Assembly (NCBI GenBank): GCA_963834945.1 | Contig: CAWIDT010000005.1 | Span: forward strand, 558,001-622,000 | Direction: 5' to 3' | DNA from: R-RK-3 sp963834945 | GTDB lineage: Bacteria; Pseudomonadota; Alphaproteobacteria; Rhizobiales; Rhodomicrobiaceae | DNA: 64,000 bases | Shown here: positions 1-8,445 of the stretch, piece after piece | Layout of the letters: every line of letters begins with the position of its first letter | Numbering within the stretch: the stretch's first letter is position 1 | Made by a program: the position numbers and the translations under genes | The notes under the pieces: model-generated | Database searches by the model: none | Told to the model about the DNA's origin: nothing | Seen by the model: only the letters and a program-made list of their open reading frames with translations

Positions 1-861
1 GACATCGCCGAAAATCTTGGCATTCTCCGCCCAGGTTATCACCGTTCGCGGGCTCATCACCGTTGACAGATCGCCATTCATGAAGGCGTTGCGGGTGAGA
101 TCGGCGAGCCGCACCATGCTGGCGACCGCCTTACGCCCCGCATCGGTCTGATAGGGCTTCACCTTCGCCAGCACGATCTCGACTTCATCGTCATGCGGCA
201 GATAGTTGAGCGTCACCACGATCGACCAGCGGTCCATCTGGCCCTGATTGATCTGCTGCGTGCCGTGATAGAGCCCGGACGTATCGCCCAGCCCTATGGT
301 GTTGGTGGTGGCGAACAGCCGGAAGGCCGGATGCGGCCGGATCACCTTAGACTGGTCGAGCAGCGTCAGCCGGCCCGAAACCTCCAGCACGCGCTGGATG
401 ACGAACATCACATCGGGACGGCCCGCATCATATTCGTCGAACACCAGCGCCGTATTCGATTGCAGCGCCCAGGGCAGGATGCCCTCGCGGAATTCGGTCA
501 CCTGCACGCCGTTCTGAATGACGATGGCGTCCTTGCCGACCAGATCGATGCGCGACACATGGCTGTCCAGGTTGATGCGCACGCAGGGCCAGTTGAGCCG
601 CGCCGCGACCTGCTCGATATGGGTGGATTTGCCGGTGCCGTGATAGCCCTGGATCATGACGCGCCGGTTATGGGCAAAGCCCGCGAGAATGGCCAGCGTC
701 GTCTCGCGGTTGAACTGATAGTCGGCGTCGAAATCCGGCACATGCTCATTGGCCTGCGAGAAGGCCGGCACTTCCAGATCGCTGTCGATGCCGAAGAGCT
801 GGCGCACAGACACCTTCATGTCGGGCAGGCCGTTCATCGTCGTTGGGCTCGTTGCAGGCAT
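1..861 (-). CDS. cobS: Cobaltochelatase subunit CobS (3' end outside window)
   Basis: AAA+ ATPase subunit of the aerobic cobaltochelatase CobNST, which inserts cobalt into hydrogenobyrinate a,c-diamide during vitamin B12 synthesis in the cytoplasm. The visible 287 codons start at an ATG (859-861) and carry a Walker A motif GYHGTGKST near residue 77, a Walker B motif LVFDEYD near residue 138, and the family's N-terminal segment ending in PDFDADYQFN. CobS proteins are about 330 residues, so roughly 40 C-terminal residues lie beyond the left edge. The next gene upstream on the same strand encodes a J-domain protein, a pairing often seen in Rhizobiales. The assignment is firm. cobT would be expected downstream but is not visible. 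Confidence 0.93.
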   Translation of the reverse strand, partial: MPATSPTTMNGLPDMKVSVRQLFGIDSDLEVPAFSQANEHVPDFDADYQFNRETTLAILAGFAHNRRVMIQGYHGTGKSTHIEQVAARLNWPCVRINLDSHVSRIDLVGKDAIVIQNGVQVTEFREGILPWALQSNTALVFDEYDAGRPDVMFVIQRVLEVSGRLTLLDQSKVIRPHPAFRLFATTNTIGLGDTSGLYHGTQQINQGQMDRWSIVVTLNYLPHDDEVEIVLAKVKPYQTDAGRKAVASMVRLADLTRNAFMNGDLSTVMSPRTVITWAENAKIFGDV

Positions 862-947
862 AGGGGCTTTCCAATAAGGCGCGATTACGGATGGCAGGGA
901 GCGGCGGCGGCGCCGCGCCGGTCAGGTCTGCGAATGTTCGAGAAACG

Positions 948-1583
948 TCAGCAAAAGCCGGCCTGTTTGAGATAATTATAGGCCTGGATGATCTCGCGCA
1001 ACCGGTCCTCGCTACCACGGTCGCCGCCATTGCTGTCGGGGTGGTGCCGCTTGACCAGGGCCTTGAAGCGCGCCTTGATCTCGTCGGGCGCGCTATCTTC
1101 GTGCAAATCCATGGCGCGAAAGCATTTTCGCTCGGCATTGCGGATCGGGCGGCGCTCGGCGCGGTCCTCGCCCTCCGTGGCGCTCTGCCGCGCCCGCTCG
1201 AAAAAGCCGAACGGGTCATGCGTGCCGAAATCGCGCTTATAGCCGGGCATGTCCTTTTCGACTCCGGACTTAAAGCCGGTCGACGCCCAGGCATTGACGC
1301 CGGACGACCATGTCGGCCGATGCCCGGTGATCGAGGCCTTCTGGAAGGAGGCGACATCCTCGTCACTCATACCTGCGAAGTAATTGTACGATTTATTATA
1401 GTCGCGCACATGGTCGATGCAGAACAGGTGGTATTCCCCTTCCCTGCCTCTGCCCATGGGCGCGCGGTGGCACCCCGCCTTGTCGCAGCCGGGCCAGGCG
1501 CAGCCGGGCATATGCTGACGATCCAGCCGATCCCGATCCGGTTTCACCCGGATGCAATCGAAATATTTCGAATCCAGCTTCAT
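948..1583 (-). CDS. DnaJ-domain protein next to cobS
   Basis: A 211-residue cytoplasmic protein with a C-terminal J domain. The HPD signature lies in KRHHPDSNGG near residue 182, followed by a helix ending AYNYLKQAGF. The N-terminal half has a Cys-rich segment (CAWPGCDKAGCHRAP, then FCIDHVRDYN) that could bind metal. This is the conserved J-domain protein encoded beside cobS in alphaproteobacteria. By inference it is an Hsp70 co-chaperone, but its client is unknown. The ATG start at 1581-1583 has an AAAGGAG-like sequence upstream. It lies 86 bases upstream of cobS on the same strand and divergent from bolA. Confidence 0.85.
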   Translation of the reverse strand: MKLDSKYFDCIRVKPDRDRLDRQHMPGCAWPGCDKAGCHRAPMGRGREGEYHLFCIDHVRDYNKSYNYFAGMSDEDVASFQKASITGHRPTWSSGVNAWASTGFKSGVEKDMPGYKRDFGTHDPFGFFERARQSATEGEDRAERRPIRNAERKCFRAMDLHEDSAPDEIKARFKALVKRHHPDSNGGDRGSEDRLREIIQAYNYLKQAGFC

Positions 1584-1744
1584 GCTTCGACTATTCCCAA
1601 AGGAGCATAGCGGGGCTATTTAGGGACGGCAGGCCTTAGCGCAAGATTATGCTGCTTCGCCTGCCCCGATACAAGGGTGAGGCACGCTACGCCGCCGCCG
1701 GGCGGCACGCACATAAATATTTGGTAGGATTGCGGGAAACGACA

Positions 1745-2035
1745 ATGCAGATCGAGGCCAGAATTAAGGAAAAACTGCTAAAGGCGTTTTCGCCCTTGCG
1801 CCTCGTGATCGAGAACGACTCCGCCAAACATGCCGGACATGCCGGCGCCCGGGACAGCCGCAATCCCGGCGAGACCCATTTCACCGTCACCATCGTCGCT
1901 GACGGCTTTGCCGGCCGCTCGCGCATCGACCGCCACCGCATGGTGCACGAGGCTCTGGCCGAGGAACTGGCCGGCCCGGTGCATGCGCTCGCGGTGAAGG
2001 CGAAGGCGCCGGACGAAGACCTCCATGGAAGCTGA
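1745..2035 (+). CDS. bolA: BolA family protein
   Basis: A 96-residue BolA-like protein. Members of this family partner monothiol glutaredoxins and act in iron-sulfur and iron homeostasis or as DNA-binding regulators. Family marks are the segment around GETHFTVTIVADGFAGRSRIDRHR with the conserved histidines and the C-terminal VHALAVKAKAPDE. The ATG at 1745 is preferred over an in-frame start at 1649 because it gives the standard BolA N-terminus, MQIEARIKEKL. Its stop overlaps the start of the aquaporin-family gene, so the two may be cotranscribed. The identification is firm; the exact subfamily is not determined. Confidence 0.9.
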   Translation: MQIEARIKEKLLKAFSPLRLVIENDSAKHAGHAGARDSRNPGETHFTVTIVADGFAGRSRIDRHRMVHEALAEELAGPVHALAVKAKAPDEDLHGS

Positions 2036-2753
2036 GCCGCGAGGCGCCGAATTCGATCATGCCCAAAGCGTGACCGGGCACGGCTCCTTGCCTGACGCCA
2101 GGCGGCTGGCGTCGGAAGCGATCGGCAGCGGCCTGCTGACCTTCCTCATCGTCGCGGCGGGACTGCTGGCGGAGCGGCAGGCGGGCGGCTCGATCGCCCT
2201 CTCCGCCCTCATCACGGCGCTGGCGGGAGCGGGCGGCTTTCTCGTGCTGGCGCGGGCCTTCTCGCCGCTGGCCGCATGCGCCTTCAACCCGGCGCTCGCC
2301 TTCGCCTTCATGCTGAGCGGGCGGGTCGATCTGCTCACCGGCGTGCTGAGCGCGGCGGCGCAGATCGCGGCGGCGTTTCTCGGCGTCGTCACCGCCCATC
2401 TCGTCACCAACACCGGCCTCGTCCAGGTCGCGACCCAGATCCAGACCGGCTGGGGCGTGTGGACCGGCGAAATGCTCGGCACGGGGCTGTTCGTCTTCGC
2501 GATGCTGTCCCTCGCAGCGCGCGGCCGCGAGGCGCTGATGCCGGTGACGGGCGCGCTGGCGCTGCTGGCCATCGCGCTCGCCACGCCCTCGCTCAGCTTC
2601 GCCGATCCCGCCATCACCCTGGCGCGCACGCTGACGGACAGCTTCACCGCCATCCGCCTCATCGACGCGGCCTATATTGCCGGCCTGCAATGCCTGGCGG
2701 CCTTCGCCGCCTGGCTGCTGCGTTGGTGGCTGTCGCCGGGTCGGGACGGGTGA
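2025..2753 (+). CDS. Aquaporin (MIP) family channel with NPA and DPA boxes
   Basis: A 242-residue integral membrane protein with about six hydrophobic segments. It carries the two MIP half-repeats: CAFNPALAF (NPA at residues 88-90) and SFADPAITLART (DPA at residues 194-196). The second box has Asp where aquaporins normally have Asn, and the arginine of the selectivity filter follows it. The family moves water, glycerol or small neutral solutes such as arsenite across the inner membrane. The gene overlaps the bolA stop by 11 bases and converges on arsM. Some bacterial MIP genes (aqpS) sit in arsenic loci, so an arsenite or methylarsenical role is possible but inferred only from position. Confidence 0.82.
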   Translation: MEAEPRGAEFDHAQSVTGHGSLPDARRLASEAIGSGLLTFLIVAAGLLAERQAGGSIALSALITALAGAGGFLVLARAFSPLAACAFNPALAFAFMLSGRVDLLTGVLSAAAQIAAAFLGVVTAHLVTNTGLVQVATQIQTGWGVWTGEMLGTGLFVFAMLSLAARGREALMPVTGALALLAIALATPSLSFADPAITLARTLTDSFTAIRLIDAAYIAGLQCLAAFAAWLLRWWLSPGRDG

Positions 2754-2918
2754 TCGGGGCGTTAAAGCGCGAACAGATCAGATGGAGGCAGTCGGGCCCA
2801 TCTCTCCTGGAATCCCCGTGAAATCGGGGATCCAGCAAGCTATTGAACATGGGCTAATGCTGGATCCCCACCTGCGCGGCGATTTCGAAAAAGCGTCTCC
2901 ATCAAAGGTGATTTCGCT
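2754..2918. repeat. Inverted repeat between convergent genes
   Basis: The gap between the aquaporin gene and arsM contains a perfect 12-base inverted repeat (arms 2826-2837 and 2858-2869, GGGGATCCAGCA / TGCTGGATCCCC) with a 20-base loop. A smaller ATCCCCG/CGGGGAT hairpin overlaps the left arm. No T-tract follows on either strand. It may be a rhizobial-type palindromic intergenic repeat and could end transcription from both sides. Confidence 0.55.
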
Positions 2919-3794
2919 CTAAACCGGCTTGACGGCGAAAATCTTCACGCTCGCCGCATAGGCGTTCAGATCGACATCGCGAAAGAAATCTCCGACATTG
3001 TCATGAAAGGACGCCTCGGCGCCTTTGGGCGCGCTGGGCGCGCCGCCGCAGCAACGCCCGGCTTCGGCTTGCGGAGTCGGGGCGCAGCACATCTCGCCGC
3101 CGCCGTCGCCCTTATAGACGTTTAAATCCGTCGCCGCGTCGAGCACGGCAACCTCGTCGAAGCCCGCCCGCTCCAACGCCGCCCGGGTTTCGCCCACCGG
3201 CACGGCGCCCGCGATGCAGGCCACCCAGGCTTTCGCCGCGCCCGCAAGGCTTTCGGGAAGCGCCTGTTTGAGCGCGATATCGCTGATGGCGAGCCGTCCG
3301 CCCGGCTTCAGGATCCGGAAGATTTCGGCAAAGGCTGCGTCCTTGTCCGGCACCAGATTGATCACGCAATTCGAAATGACGCAATCGGCGGTGCCCGCCT
3401 CGAGCGGCATCGCCTCGAGGGGCGCCTGGTGAAATTCGGCATTGGCATAGCCGCCGGCCTCGGCGTTCCGGCGCGCCAGAGCGATCATGTCGCCGGTCAT
3501 GTCGATGCCGATGGCGCGCCCGGCGGGACCGACGGCCTTGGCGGCCAGGAACACGTCCATACCGCCGCCGGAGCCGAGATCGACTACAGTCTCGCCCGGC
3601 GCGAGCGACGCCATGGCCACCGGATTGCCGCAGGATACGCCGAGATTGGCTATGCCCGGCAAGCTGGCCAACTCCTCGGCGGGATAGCCGAATGCCTCGG
3701 CAACGGCGGTCAGCTTGACCGCATCCAGCCCGTCGCTGCCGCGCGCCAGCGCTCCGTAATTGGCGCGGACAGCGTCCTTGATCGTGTCCTGCAT
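2919..3794 (-). CDS. arsM: Arsenite S-adenosylmethionine methyltransferase
   Basis: A 291-residue cytoplasmic enzyme that methylates arsenite using S-adenosylmethionine, giving methylated and volatile arsenicals. The SAM motif VDLGSGGG is at residues 71-78. The cysteines expected to bind As(III) are present at about residues 55 (NLGVSCGNP), 143 (ISNCVINL) and 193 (VACIAGA). A C-terminal Cys-rich tail (MCCAPTP and GRCCGG) is also typical. The start at 3792-3794 follows a strong GAGGGAGG site, so a longer upstream start is rejected. No arsR is visible nearby, so the regulation is unknown. It converges on an aquaporin-family gene that may share its substrate. Confidence 0.9.
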   Translation of the reverse strand: MQDTIKDAVRANYGALARGSDGLDAVKLTAVAEAFGYPAEELASLPGIANLGVSCGNPVAMASLAPGETVVDLGSGGGMDVFLAAKAVGPAGRAIGIDMTGDMIALARRNAEAGGYANAEFHQAPLEAMPLEAGTADCVISNCVINLVPDKDAAFAEIFRILKPGGRLAISDIALKQALPESLAGAAKAWVACIAGAVPVGETRAALERAGFDEVAVLDAATDLNVYKGDGGGEMCCAPTPQAEAGRCCGGAPSAPKGAEASFHDNVGDFFRDVDLNAYAASVKIFAVKPV

Positions 3795-3902
3795 CTGGTC
3801 GCCTCCCTCATTCGATAACGAGCCGTACCATGCGGCAACCGGTCGTGCAGCAAAAGAACCCGGCATCCGCCGTCCGTTCACAATCATGTCAGGCGCTTGG
3901 CC

Positions 3903-4482
3903 TCAAGCCGCAGGACTCAGCCGGCGCAGCGGAAATTCCAGCACCGCCATGACGAAGCCGTTGCCGTTGTCGACCGCCTCGGTCCACAAGGAGAGGGGCG
4001 TCGGGAAGGAGGGTTTCAGCTGCCCCACCACGTCGCCATGGTCGAAATACAGGTCCGCCTCGTATTTCTTGGCGATGCGCTGCATTTTCCGGTTCTCGGA
4101 TAGGCAGTTCATATAAAGCCGCTCGACGCCGCGATTGCGCGCCGCGACGATCACCCGCCCCAGCAGCTCCGTGCCGACGCCGCTATCCTGATAGGCGCGC
4201 TCCACCGAAAACGCGGCTTCCGCTTCGCCGTGCCAATTTTCGCCGATCATGCGCAGCTCCGCCGCCGCATGCATCTCGCGGCCGGCGAACGAACCATAGA
4301 TGACGCTTTTGAATCGGGCGGTCCGCTCCGCATAGCTGTGAATGAAATCATCCCTCACCGCCATGCCGAATCGCGTCCGCCGGCTCTCTCTATCGAGTCT
4401 GCAGCAGATGATCCCGGAATTTCTCCGTCTCCGTGAACCACAATTTCCTGATCGTTTCCCCCCAGAGGCGAGCGTCTGACAT
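3903..4482 (-). CDS. GNAT N-acetyltransferase, interrupted by a frameshift
   Basis: A GNAT-fold acetyltransferase of about 192 residues once one frame change is corrected. The 5' part starts at ATG 4480-4482 (MSDARLWGETIRKLWFTETE) and hits a TAG at 4390-4392. The rest continues in another frame from RLDRESRRTRFGMAV through the acetyl-CoA-binding segment (DSGVGTELLGRVIVAARNRG) to the end. Removing one base near 4401 restores continuity as DHLL-RLDRESRR. The substrate is unknown. The frameshift may be a sequencing error, as elsewhere in the window, or true inactivation of a dispensable gene. Confidence 0.75.
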
Positions 4483-4729
4483 GTGCCAAATCTCCGACTG
4501 GTTTTGCGCTTGCCGCCGCTCCCTCGCATGCCGGGCGGTTGCTGCGCTGCACAATTATAAGCAGATCATTGCGGCAAGATGAAACGCAATGTCCCGGCCC
4601 GGCATGGCTGCCATGCAGCGGCGGCGCCCCTCCCGCCGGGCCCCGCTTGCGTTAGGGCCAAGGCGTCGGCACAATCCGTTCAGCGTTTCAGCAATCCACA
4701 AGAAGTCGCGGAAATTTGGGAGGCGGTGC

Positions 4730-6226
4730 ATGAACGAGATCGGGCATTTCATTGGCGGAAAGCGCGTTGCCGGCACAAGCGGCCGCTTCGCCGATATCTT
4801 CGCGCCCCATACCGGCGACGTGCAGTCGAAGGTGGCGCTGGCCTCGGCCGCTGAACTGGCGGCGGCGGTGGAGAACGCCAAGGCCGCGCAGCCGCGCTGG
4901 GCCGCGACCAACCCGCAGCGGCGGGCGCGGGTGCTGTTCAAATTTCTCGAACTGGCGCAGAAGGAGATGCGCTCGCTGGCGGAGCTGCTCTCCTCCGAGC
5001 ACGGCAAGACGGTGGCCGATTCGGTCGGCGACGTGCAGCGCGGGCTGGAAGTGGCCGAGTTCTGTTGCGGCGCGCCGCATCTGATGAAGGGCGAATTCAG
5101 CGAAGGCGCCGGACCCGGCATCGACATCTATTCCCTGCGCCAGCCCCTCGGCGTCGTCGCCGGTATCACGCCGTTCAATTTCCCGGCGATGATCCCTCTG
5201 TGGAAGGCCGCGCCGGCGCTGGCCTGTGGCAATGCCTTCATTTTAAAACCCTCCGAGCGCGATCCATCCGTACCGATGCGTCTGGCGGAATTGTTCCTGG
5301 AAGCCGGCCTGCCCGAGGGCGTGCTCAATGTCGTCAATGGCGACAAGGTCGCGGTGGACGCCATCCTGACGCATCCGGATATCAAAGCGGTGGGCTTCGT
5401 CGGCTCGACGCCGATCGCCGAGCACGTCTATGTCACCGGCACCGCGCATGGCAAGCGGGTGCAGTGTTTCGGCGGCGCCAAGAACCACATGATCATCCTG
5501 CCCGACGCCGACATCGACCAGGCGGCGGACGCGCTCATCGGCGCCGGTTACGGCTCGGCCGGGGAGCGCTGCATGGCGATCTCCGTCGCGGTGCCGGTCG
5601 GCGACAAGACCGCCGATGCGCTGATGAGCAAGCTGATCCCTCGCGTCGAAGCGCTGAAAATCGGTCCCTACACCGATGAAAGCGCCGAACTCGGCCCGCT
5701 GGTGACCAAGGCGCATCTGGACAAGGTGCGCGGTTATATCGATCTCGGCATCGAGGAAGGGGCGACGCTCGCCGTGGACGGCCGCGACTTCACCATGCAG
5801 GGCTATGAGAACGGCTATTTCATGCGCGGCTCGCTGTTCGATCACGTGACGCCGGATATGCGCATCTACAAGGAGGAGATCTTCGGCCCGGTGCTGTCCG
5901 TCGCCCGCGCTCGCGACTATGAAGAGGCGCTGCGCCTGCCCTCCAGCCACGAATATGGCAATGGCGTCGCCATCTACACGCGCGACGGCGACGCGGCCCG
6001 CGATTTCGCCTCCAGGGTCGATACCGGCATGGTCGGCATCAACGTGCCGATTCCGGTGCCGCTGGCCTATTACACCTTCGGCGGCTGGAAGCGTTCGGTG
6101 TTCGGCGATTTGAACCAGCACGGCGCTGATGCGTTTCGCTTCTACACCAAGACGAAGACCGTCACCGCGCGCTGGCCATCCGGCCTGAAGGAAGGTGCGG
6201 AATTCGTCATACCGACGATGAAGTAG
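4730..6226 (+). CDS. mmsA: Methylmalonate-semialdehyde dehydrogenase (CoA-acylating)
   Basis: A 498-residue aldehyde dehydrogenase that converts methylmalonate semialdehyde or malonate semialdehyde, with CoA and NAD, to propionyl-CoA or acetyl-CoA in valine and inositol breakdown. The catalytic Cys lies in GSAGERCMAISVAV (about residue 281). The ITPFNFPAMIPLW segment, the EEIFGPVL motif and the length are all typical of the family. The ATG at 4730 is chosen because it yields the normal N-terminus MNEIGHFIGG; upstream in-frame codons are not conserved-looking. No other valine or inositol genes are adjacent. Confidence 0.93.
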   Translation: MNEIGHFIGGKRVAGTSGRFADIFAPHTGDVQSKVALASAAELAAAVENAKAAQPRWAATNPQRRARVLFKFLELAQKEMRSLAELLSSEHGKTVADSVGDVQRGLEVAEFCCGAPHLMKGEFSEGAGPGIDIYSLRQPLGVVAGITPFNFPAMIPLWKAAPALACGNAFILKPSERDPSVPMRLAELFLEAGLPEGVLNVVNGDKVAVDAILTHPDIKAVGFVGSTPIAEHVYVTGTAHGKRVQCFGGAKNHMIILPDADIDQAADALIGAGYGSAGERCMAISVAVPVGDKTADALMSKLIPRVEALKIGPYTDESAELGPLVTKAHLDKVRGYIDLGIEEGATLAVDGRDFTMQGYENGYFMRGSLFDHVTPDMRIYKEEIFGPVLSVARARDYEEALRLPSSHEYGNGVAIYTRDGDAARDFASRVDTGMVGINVPIPVPLAYYTFGGWKRSVFGDLNQHGADAFRFYTKTKTVTARWPSGLKEGAEFVIPTMK

Positions 6227-6259
6227 CGAGCGCACGCGTTAGCACGCGGCGAAAACACC

Positions 6260-6553
6260 ATGAAGCGTATATTGGCCATCGGAACGGTTGTTGCGGCGGC
6301 ATTGCTGTCCGGCGTTCCGGCGCATGCGCAGACCCGGCGGAACGTCTACTGCCCGCCCAAGCCGTTCTGCACCAACGGGCAGATCAGCGTCTGCCAGGCT
6401 TTCGGCGATTCCAACGACGCTTGCGGCTGCAACAGGTGGTCGCAATGTTTCGGCGGGACGCGTACGCCTGAGCCCTCGTTCCAGCCGACCCGGCCGTCGC
6501 CCTCGCTGCAACGCCCCATCCCGCCAAACATCCAGATCCCCCCGACGCGGTAG
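6260..6553 (+). CDS. Small secreted Cys-rich protein
   Basis: A 97-residue protein with a clear signal peptide (MKRILAIGTVVAAALLSG, cleavage probably after AHA). The mature part has six cysteines in about 45 residues (CPPKPFC, ISVCQAF, ACGCNRW, QCFGG), which suggests disulfide bonds, and then a Pro/Arg/Ser-rich tail. The function is not recognised. It starts 33 bases after mmsA and could be read from the same transcript, although nothing links it to that pathway. Confidence 0.6.
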   Translation: MKRILAIGTVVAAALLSGVPAHAQTRRNVYCPPKPFCTNGQISVCQAFGDSNDACGCNRWSQCFGGTRTPEPSFQPTRPSPSLQRPIPPNIQIPPTR

Positions 6554-6700
6554 GCGGGCGTCAGTTTTGCGCGTGCCTGCCGTGGGCGTTTCGGCGGCCC
6601 AGGTCGACTAAATACAAATATTTTGATATAGAGTACACTACGTGATCTGATCGTAAAGATCGCAGTTATTTGCCATAATATCACTATATGAGGGAGTGTT

Positions 6701-7111
6701 ATGAGCAGTCGAACCGTGTTCGCATCTATTCTGATGGTATGCTTGCTGACAATCGGTTTTGGGGGCACGACATCGGTGGCCAGTGCCGCGCCGGCCGGGC
6801 CGTCCTTTATAAATCCTGGCGAAAGCGCCGGGCATCGGGCGACAGAGATCCAATATCGTGGCCGCGACCGGCGCATTCACCTGCCGATCGGCCCGAGCTA
6901 TCTCTATTATGATTATCCCTACTATTACAGCCGCGGCTATTACCCGAGAAATATCGGCCCGGGCTATGCCTATGATTTCCCAAACAATTACAGACCTGCC
7001 AATGACCGGGGATACGGCCGATGCTCCTATTGGAGCCGCAGATGCGTCGCCAACTGGGGCCACGAAAACGACGACTATTACGGCTGCATGAATTATTACG
7101 GCTGCGAGTAG
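6701..7111 (+). CDS. Small secreted Tyr-rich protein
   Basis: A 136-residue protein with a signal peptide (MSSRTVFASILMVCLLTIGF, cleavage after about ASA). The mature sequence is rich in Tyr, Gly and Asn (YLYYDYPYYYSRGYYPR) and has Cys near the C-terminus (GRCSYWSRRC, YGCMNYYGC). Similar low-complexity exported proteins are common in Rhizobiales and have no known function. An AT-rich leader at about 6608-6700 with GAGGGAG before the start supports independent expression. The antisense frame continues out of the neighbouring transposase fragment, but the sense frame has signal-peptide logic and a ribosome site, so this strand is preferred. Confidence 0.6.
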   Translation: MSSRTVFASILMVCLLTIGFGGTTSVASAAPAGPSFINPGESAGHRATEIQYRGRDRRIHLPIGPSYLYYDYPYYYSRGYYPRNIGPGYAYDFPNNYRPANDRGYGRCSYWSRRCVANWGHENDDYYGCMNYYGCE

Positions 7112-7123
7112 GACAAATATGCG

Positions 7124-7151
7124 CGGCGGAAGATGAGCTGATCTTCCGCCG
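7124..7151 (+). repeat. Perfect hairpin at the end of the transposase fragment
   Basis: An 11-base inverted repeat (7124-7134 and 7141-7151, core GGCGGAAGAT / ATCTTCCGCC) with a 6-base loop. It lies 13 bases after the Tyr-rich protein gene and about 40 bases from where transposase homology stops. No T-run follows, so it is only a weak terminator candidate. It may mark the IS breakpoint or end transcription of the secreted-protein gene. Confidence 0.45.
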
Positions 7152-8340
7152 GAGCCCCGATGCCGCTTCGGATCGTCCCGCCCGAGCACGACGGTCGCAT
7201 AGATGGCCTCGGCGCTGCCTTTCGCCAGCGAGGTGACGACATAGCGGATGTCGAGCCCGCGGCGGAGCATGTCATCCTCATCGCTGGCGCTGGCCTCGAT
7301 GCGCGCCACAACGCGGCGCTCCCTGGCCCAGGATTTCGCCGCATAGCGCGTTTCGGCAAAACCGCGCAGGGCAGCAAGCTGTCCCTCGGCGCGGCGAACC
7401 CGGATATCGTCGGCCTCCGGTTCGACCAGGCGGTCGAGCACGCTGTTGCCAGCAAAACCAAAGATATAGTCGACGCTGTTTGCTTCGCACCAGCTCATGG
7501 CTTCTTCCCGACCGTAATGGCTATCGCCGCGGATGGTGATGCGCGTGCCGGGCCAGTGCCGGCGGATGCGTTTGATCAGACGGCGCAGCCATGCGCGGAC
7601 TTCCTTGCCCGACGGCGTTTTGCCGGGGCGCAGGATCATGGTGACCGGTCGGCCTGTCGCGGTGTCATAGATGTGGATCGGCAGAAAGCAGCGTTCGTCG
7701 TAATGGGCGTTCCATTCCGACAGTTCCTGATGGCCGTGCACGACATCGAGCGTGTCGTCGATATCCAGGACCACCGATGCGGGTGGCGCCTTGTAGCTGC
7801 GGCACCAGATATCGACGAGCGCATAGGTCAGGCGGATGATCTCCTTCAGCGTCGGCGCGTTTTCCCAACGTGAGATGGTCGGCTGCGAGCAGAGATCGTG
7901 GCCCGTATCCGGCAGCCGCCCGCAGGCCAGCTTGAAAGCGGGGTCGGAACGCAGCCAGTCGAAATCATTGCCGTCGGCATAGCCGCAGGCGATCGCCAGC
8001 ATGCGGGCTTTCAGTATGTCCTCGACCGTGTGCGTGATGTGAGCCGGGTCGCGGCGGTCGGCGATCAGGGCGGCAAGCGTTTTGGCGAGGCCGCGCCCCC
8101 GCTCTGCAATGCCGAGCAGCATGACGCCGCTGTCGGAGGAAAGCCGGCCGCCATCGAACGCGGCTGTGACCTTCTTGCGCGACACGGCTGGATAAGGAAC
8201 GGCGAGCGGGCTATCGTCGGACATGGCGGTGTGGCTCCGAGGCGCAACGTGCGCTGGCTGGCTTCGACACCCATTTCCTACGCAAGTTCAATGCCTTGTG
8301 CTACATCCGCCAGCGCAAATCCCACCCCGGCTGAATAAGA
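7150..8340 (-). mobile_element. Remnant of an IS1380-like insertion sequence
   Basis: The truncated transposase at 7190-8224 defines an insertion-sequence remnant. Terminal inverted repeats and a target duplication were not identified by eye, so both ends are approximate. Downstream of the transposase start, 8244-8333 holds a short plus-strand coding-looking tail (FDTHFLRKFNALCYIRQRKSHPG, then TGA), perhaps the end of a gene cut by the insertion. It is unrecognised. Confidence 0.5.
7190..8224 (-). pseudogene. IS1380-family transposase, 3'-truncated
   Basis: The N-terminal ~345 residues of an IS1380-type DDE transposase, starting MSDDSPLAVPYPAVSRKKV at 8222-8224. Family features include AAFDGGRLSSDSGVMLL, the DIDDT acidic motif (VVLDIDDTLDVVHGHQELSEWN), LRPGKTPSGKEVRAWLRRL and IRGDSHYGREE. 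Full proteins run to about 440-460 residues and continue with a YCARGQAEN-like segment carrying the last acidic residue. Here homology stops after AEAIYATV, around 7190, and the frame then runs into antisense of the secreted-protein gene. The catalytic C-terminus is missing, so the element should be unable to move by itself. Confidence 0.8.
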
Positions 8341-8445
8341 CGGGCTAGCGGCATTCCGAAATTTTGGTTGTCTCCCCATTCTACTTTCAGCTCTCTCCGG
8401 ATATCGGCCAGCGGTAGCGCTGCGCCCTCGCTCCGAAGCACCTCC

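Noticed and set aside
1887..2690. Long minus-strand frame opposite the aquaporin gene.
   Set aside because: It is Arg/Gln-rich with no motif; the opposite strand encodes a clear MIP protein.
6638..7150. The hydrophobic C-terminal run of the transposase frame, which looks like several membrane helices.
   Set aside because: It is antisense to the Tyr-rich secreted protein; Tyr codons read backward as Ile and Val. It is not part of the transposase.
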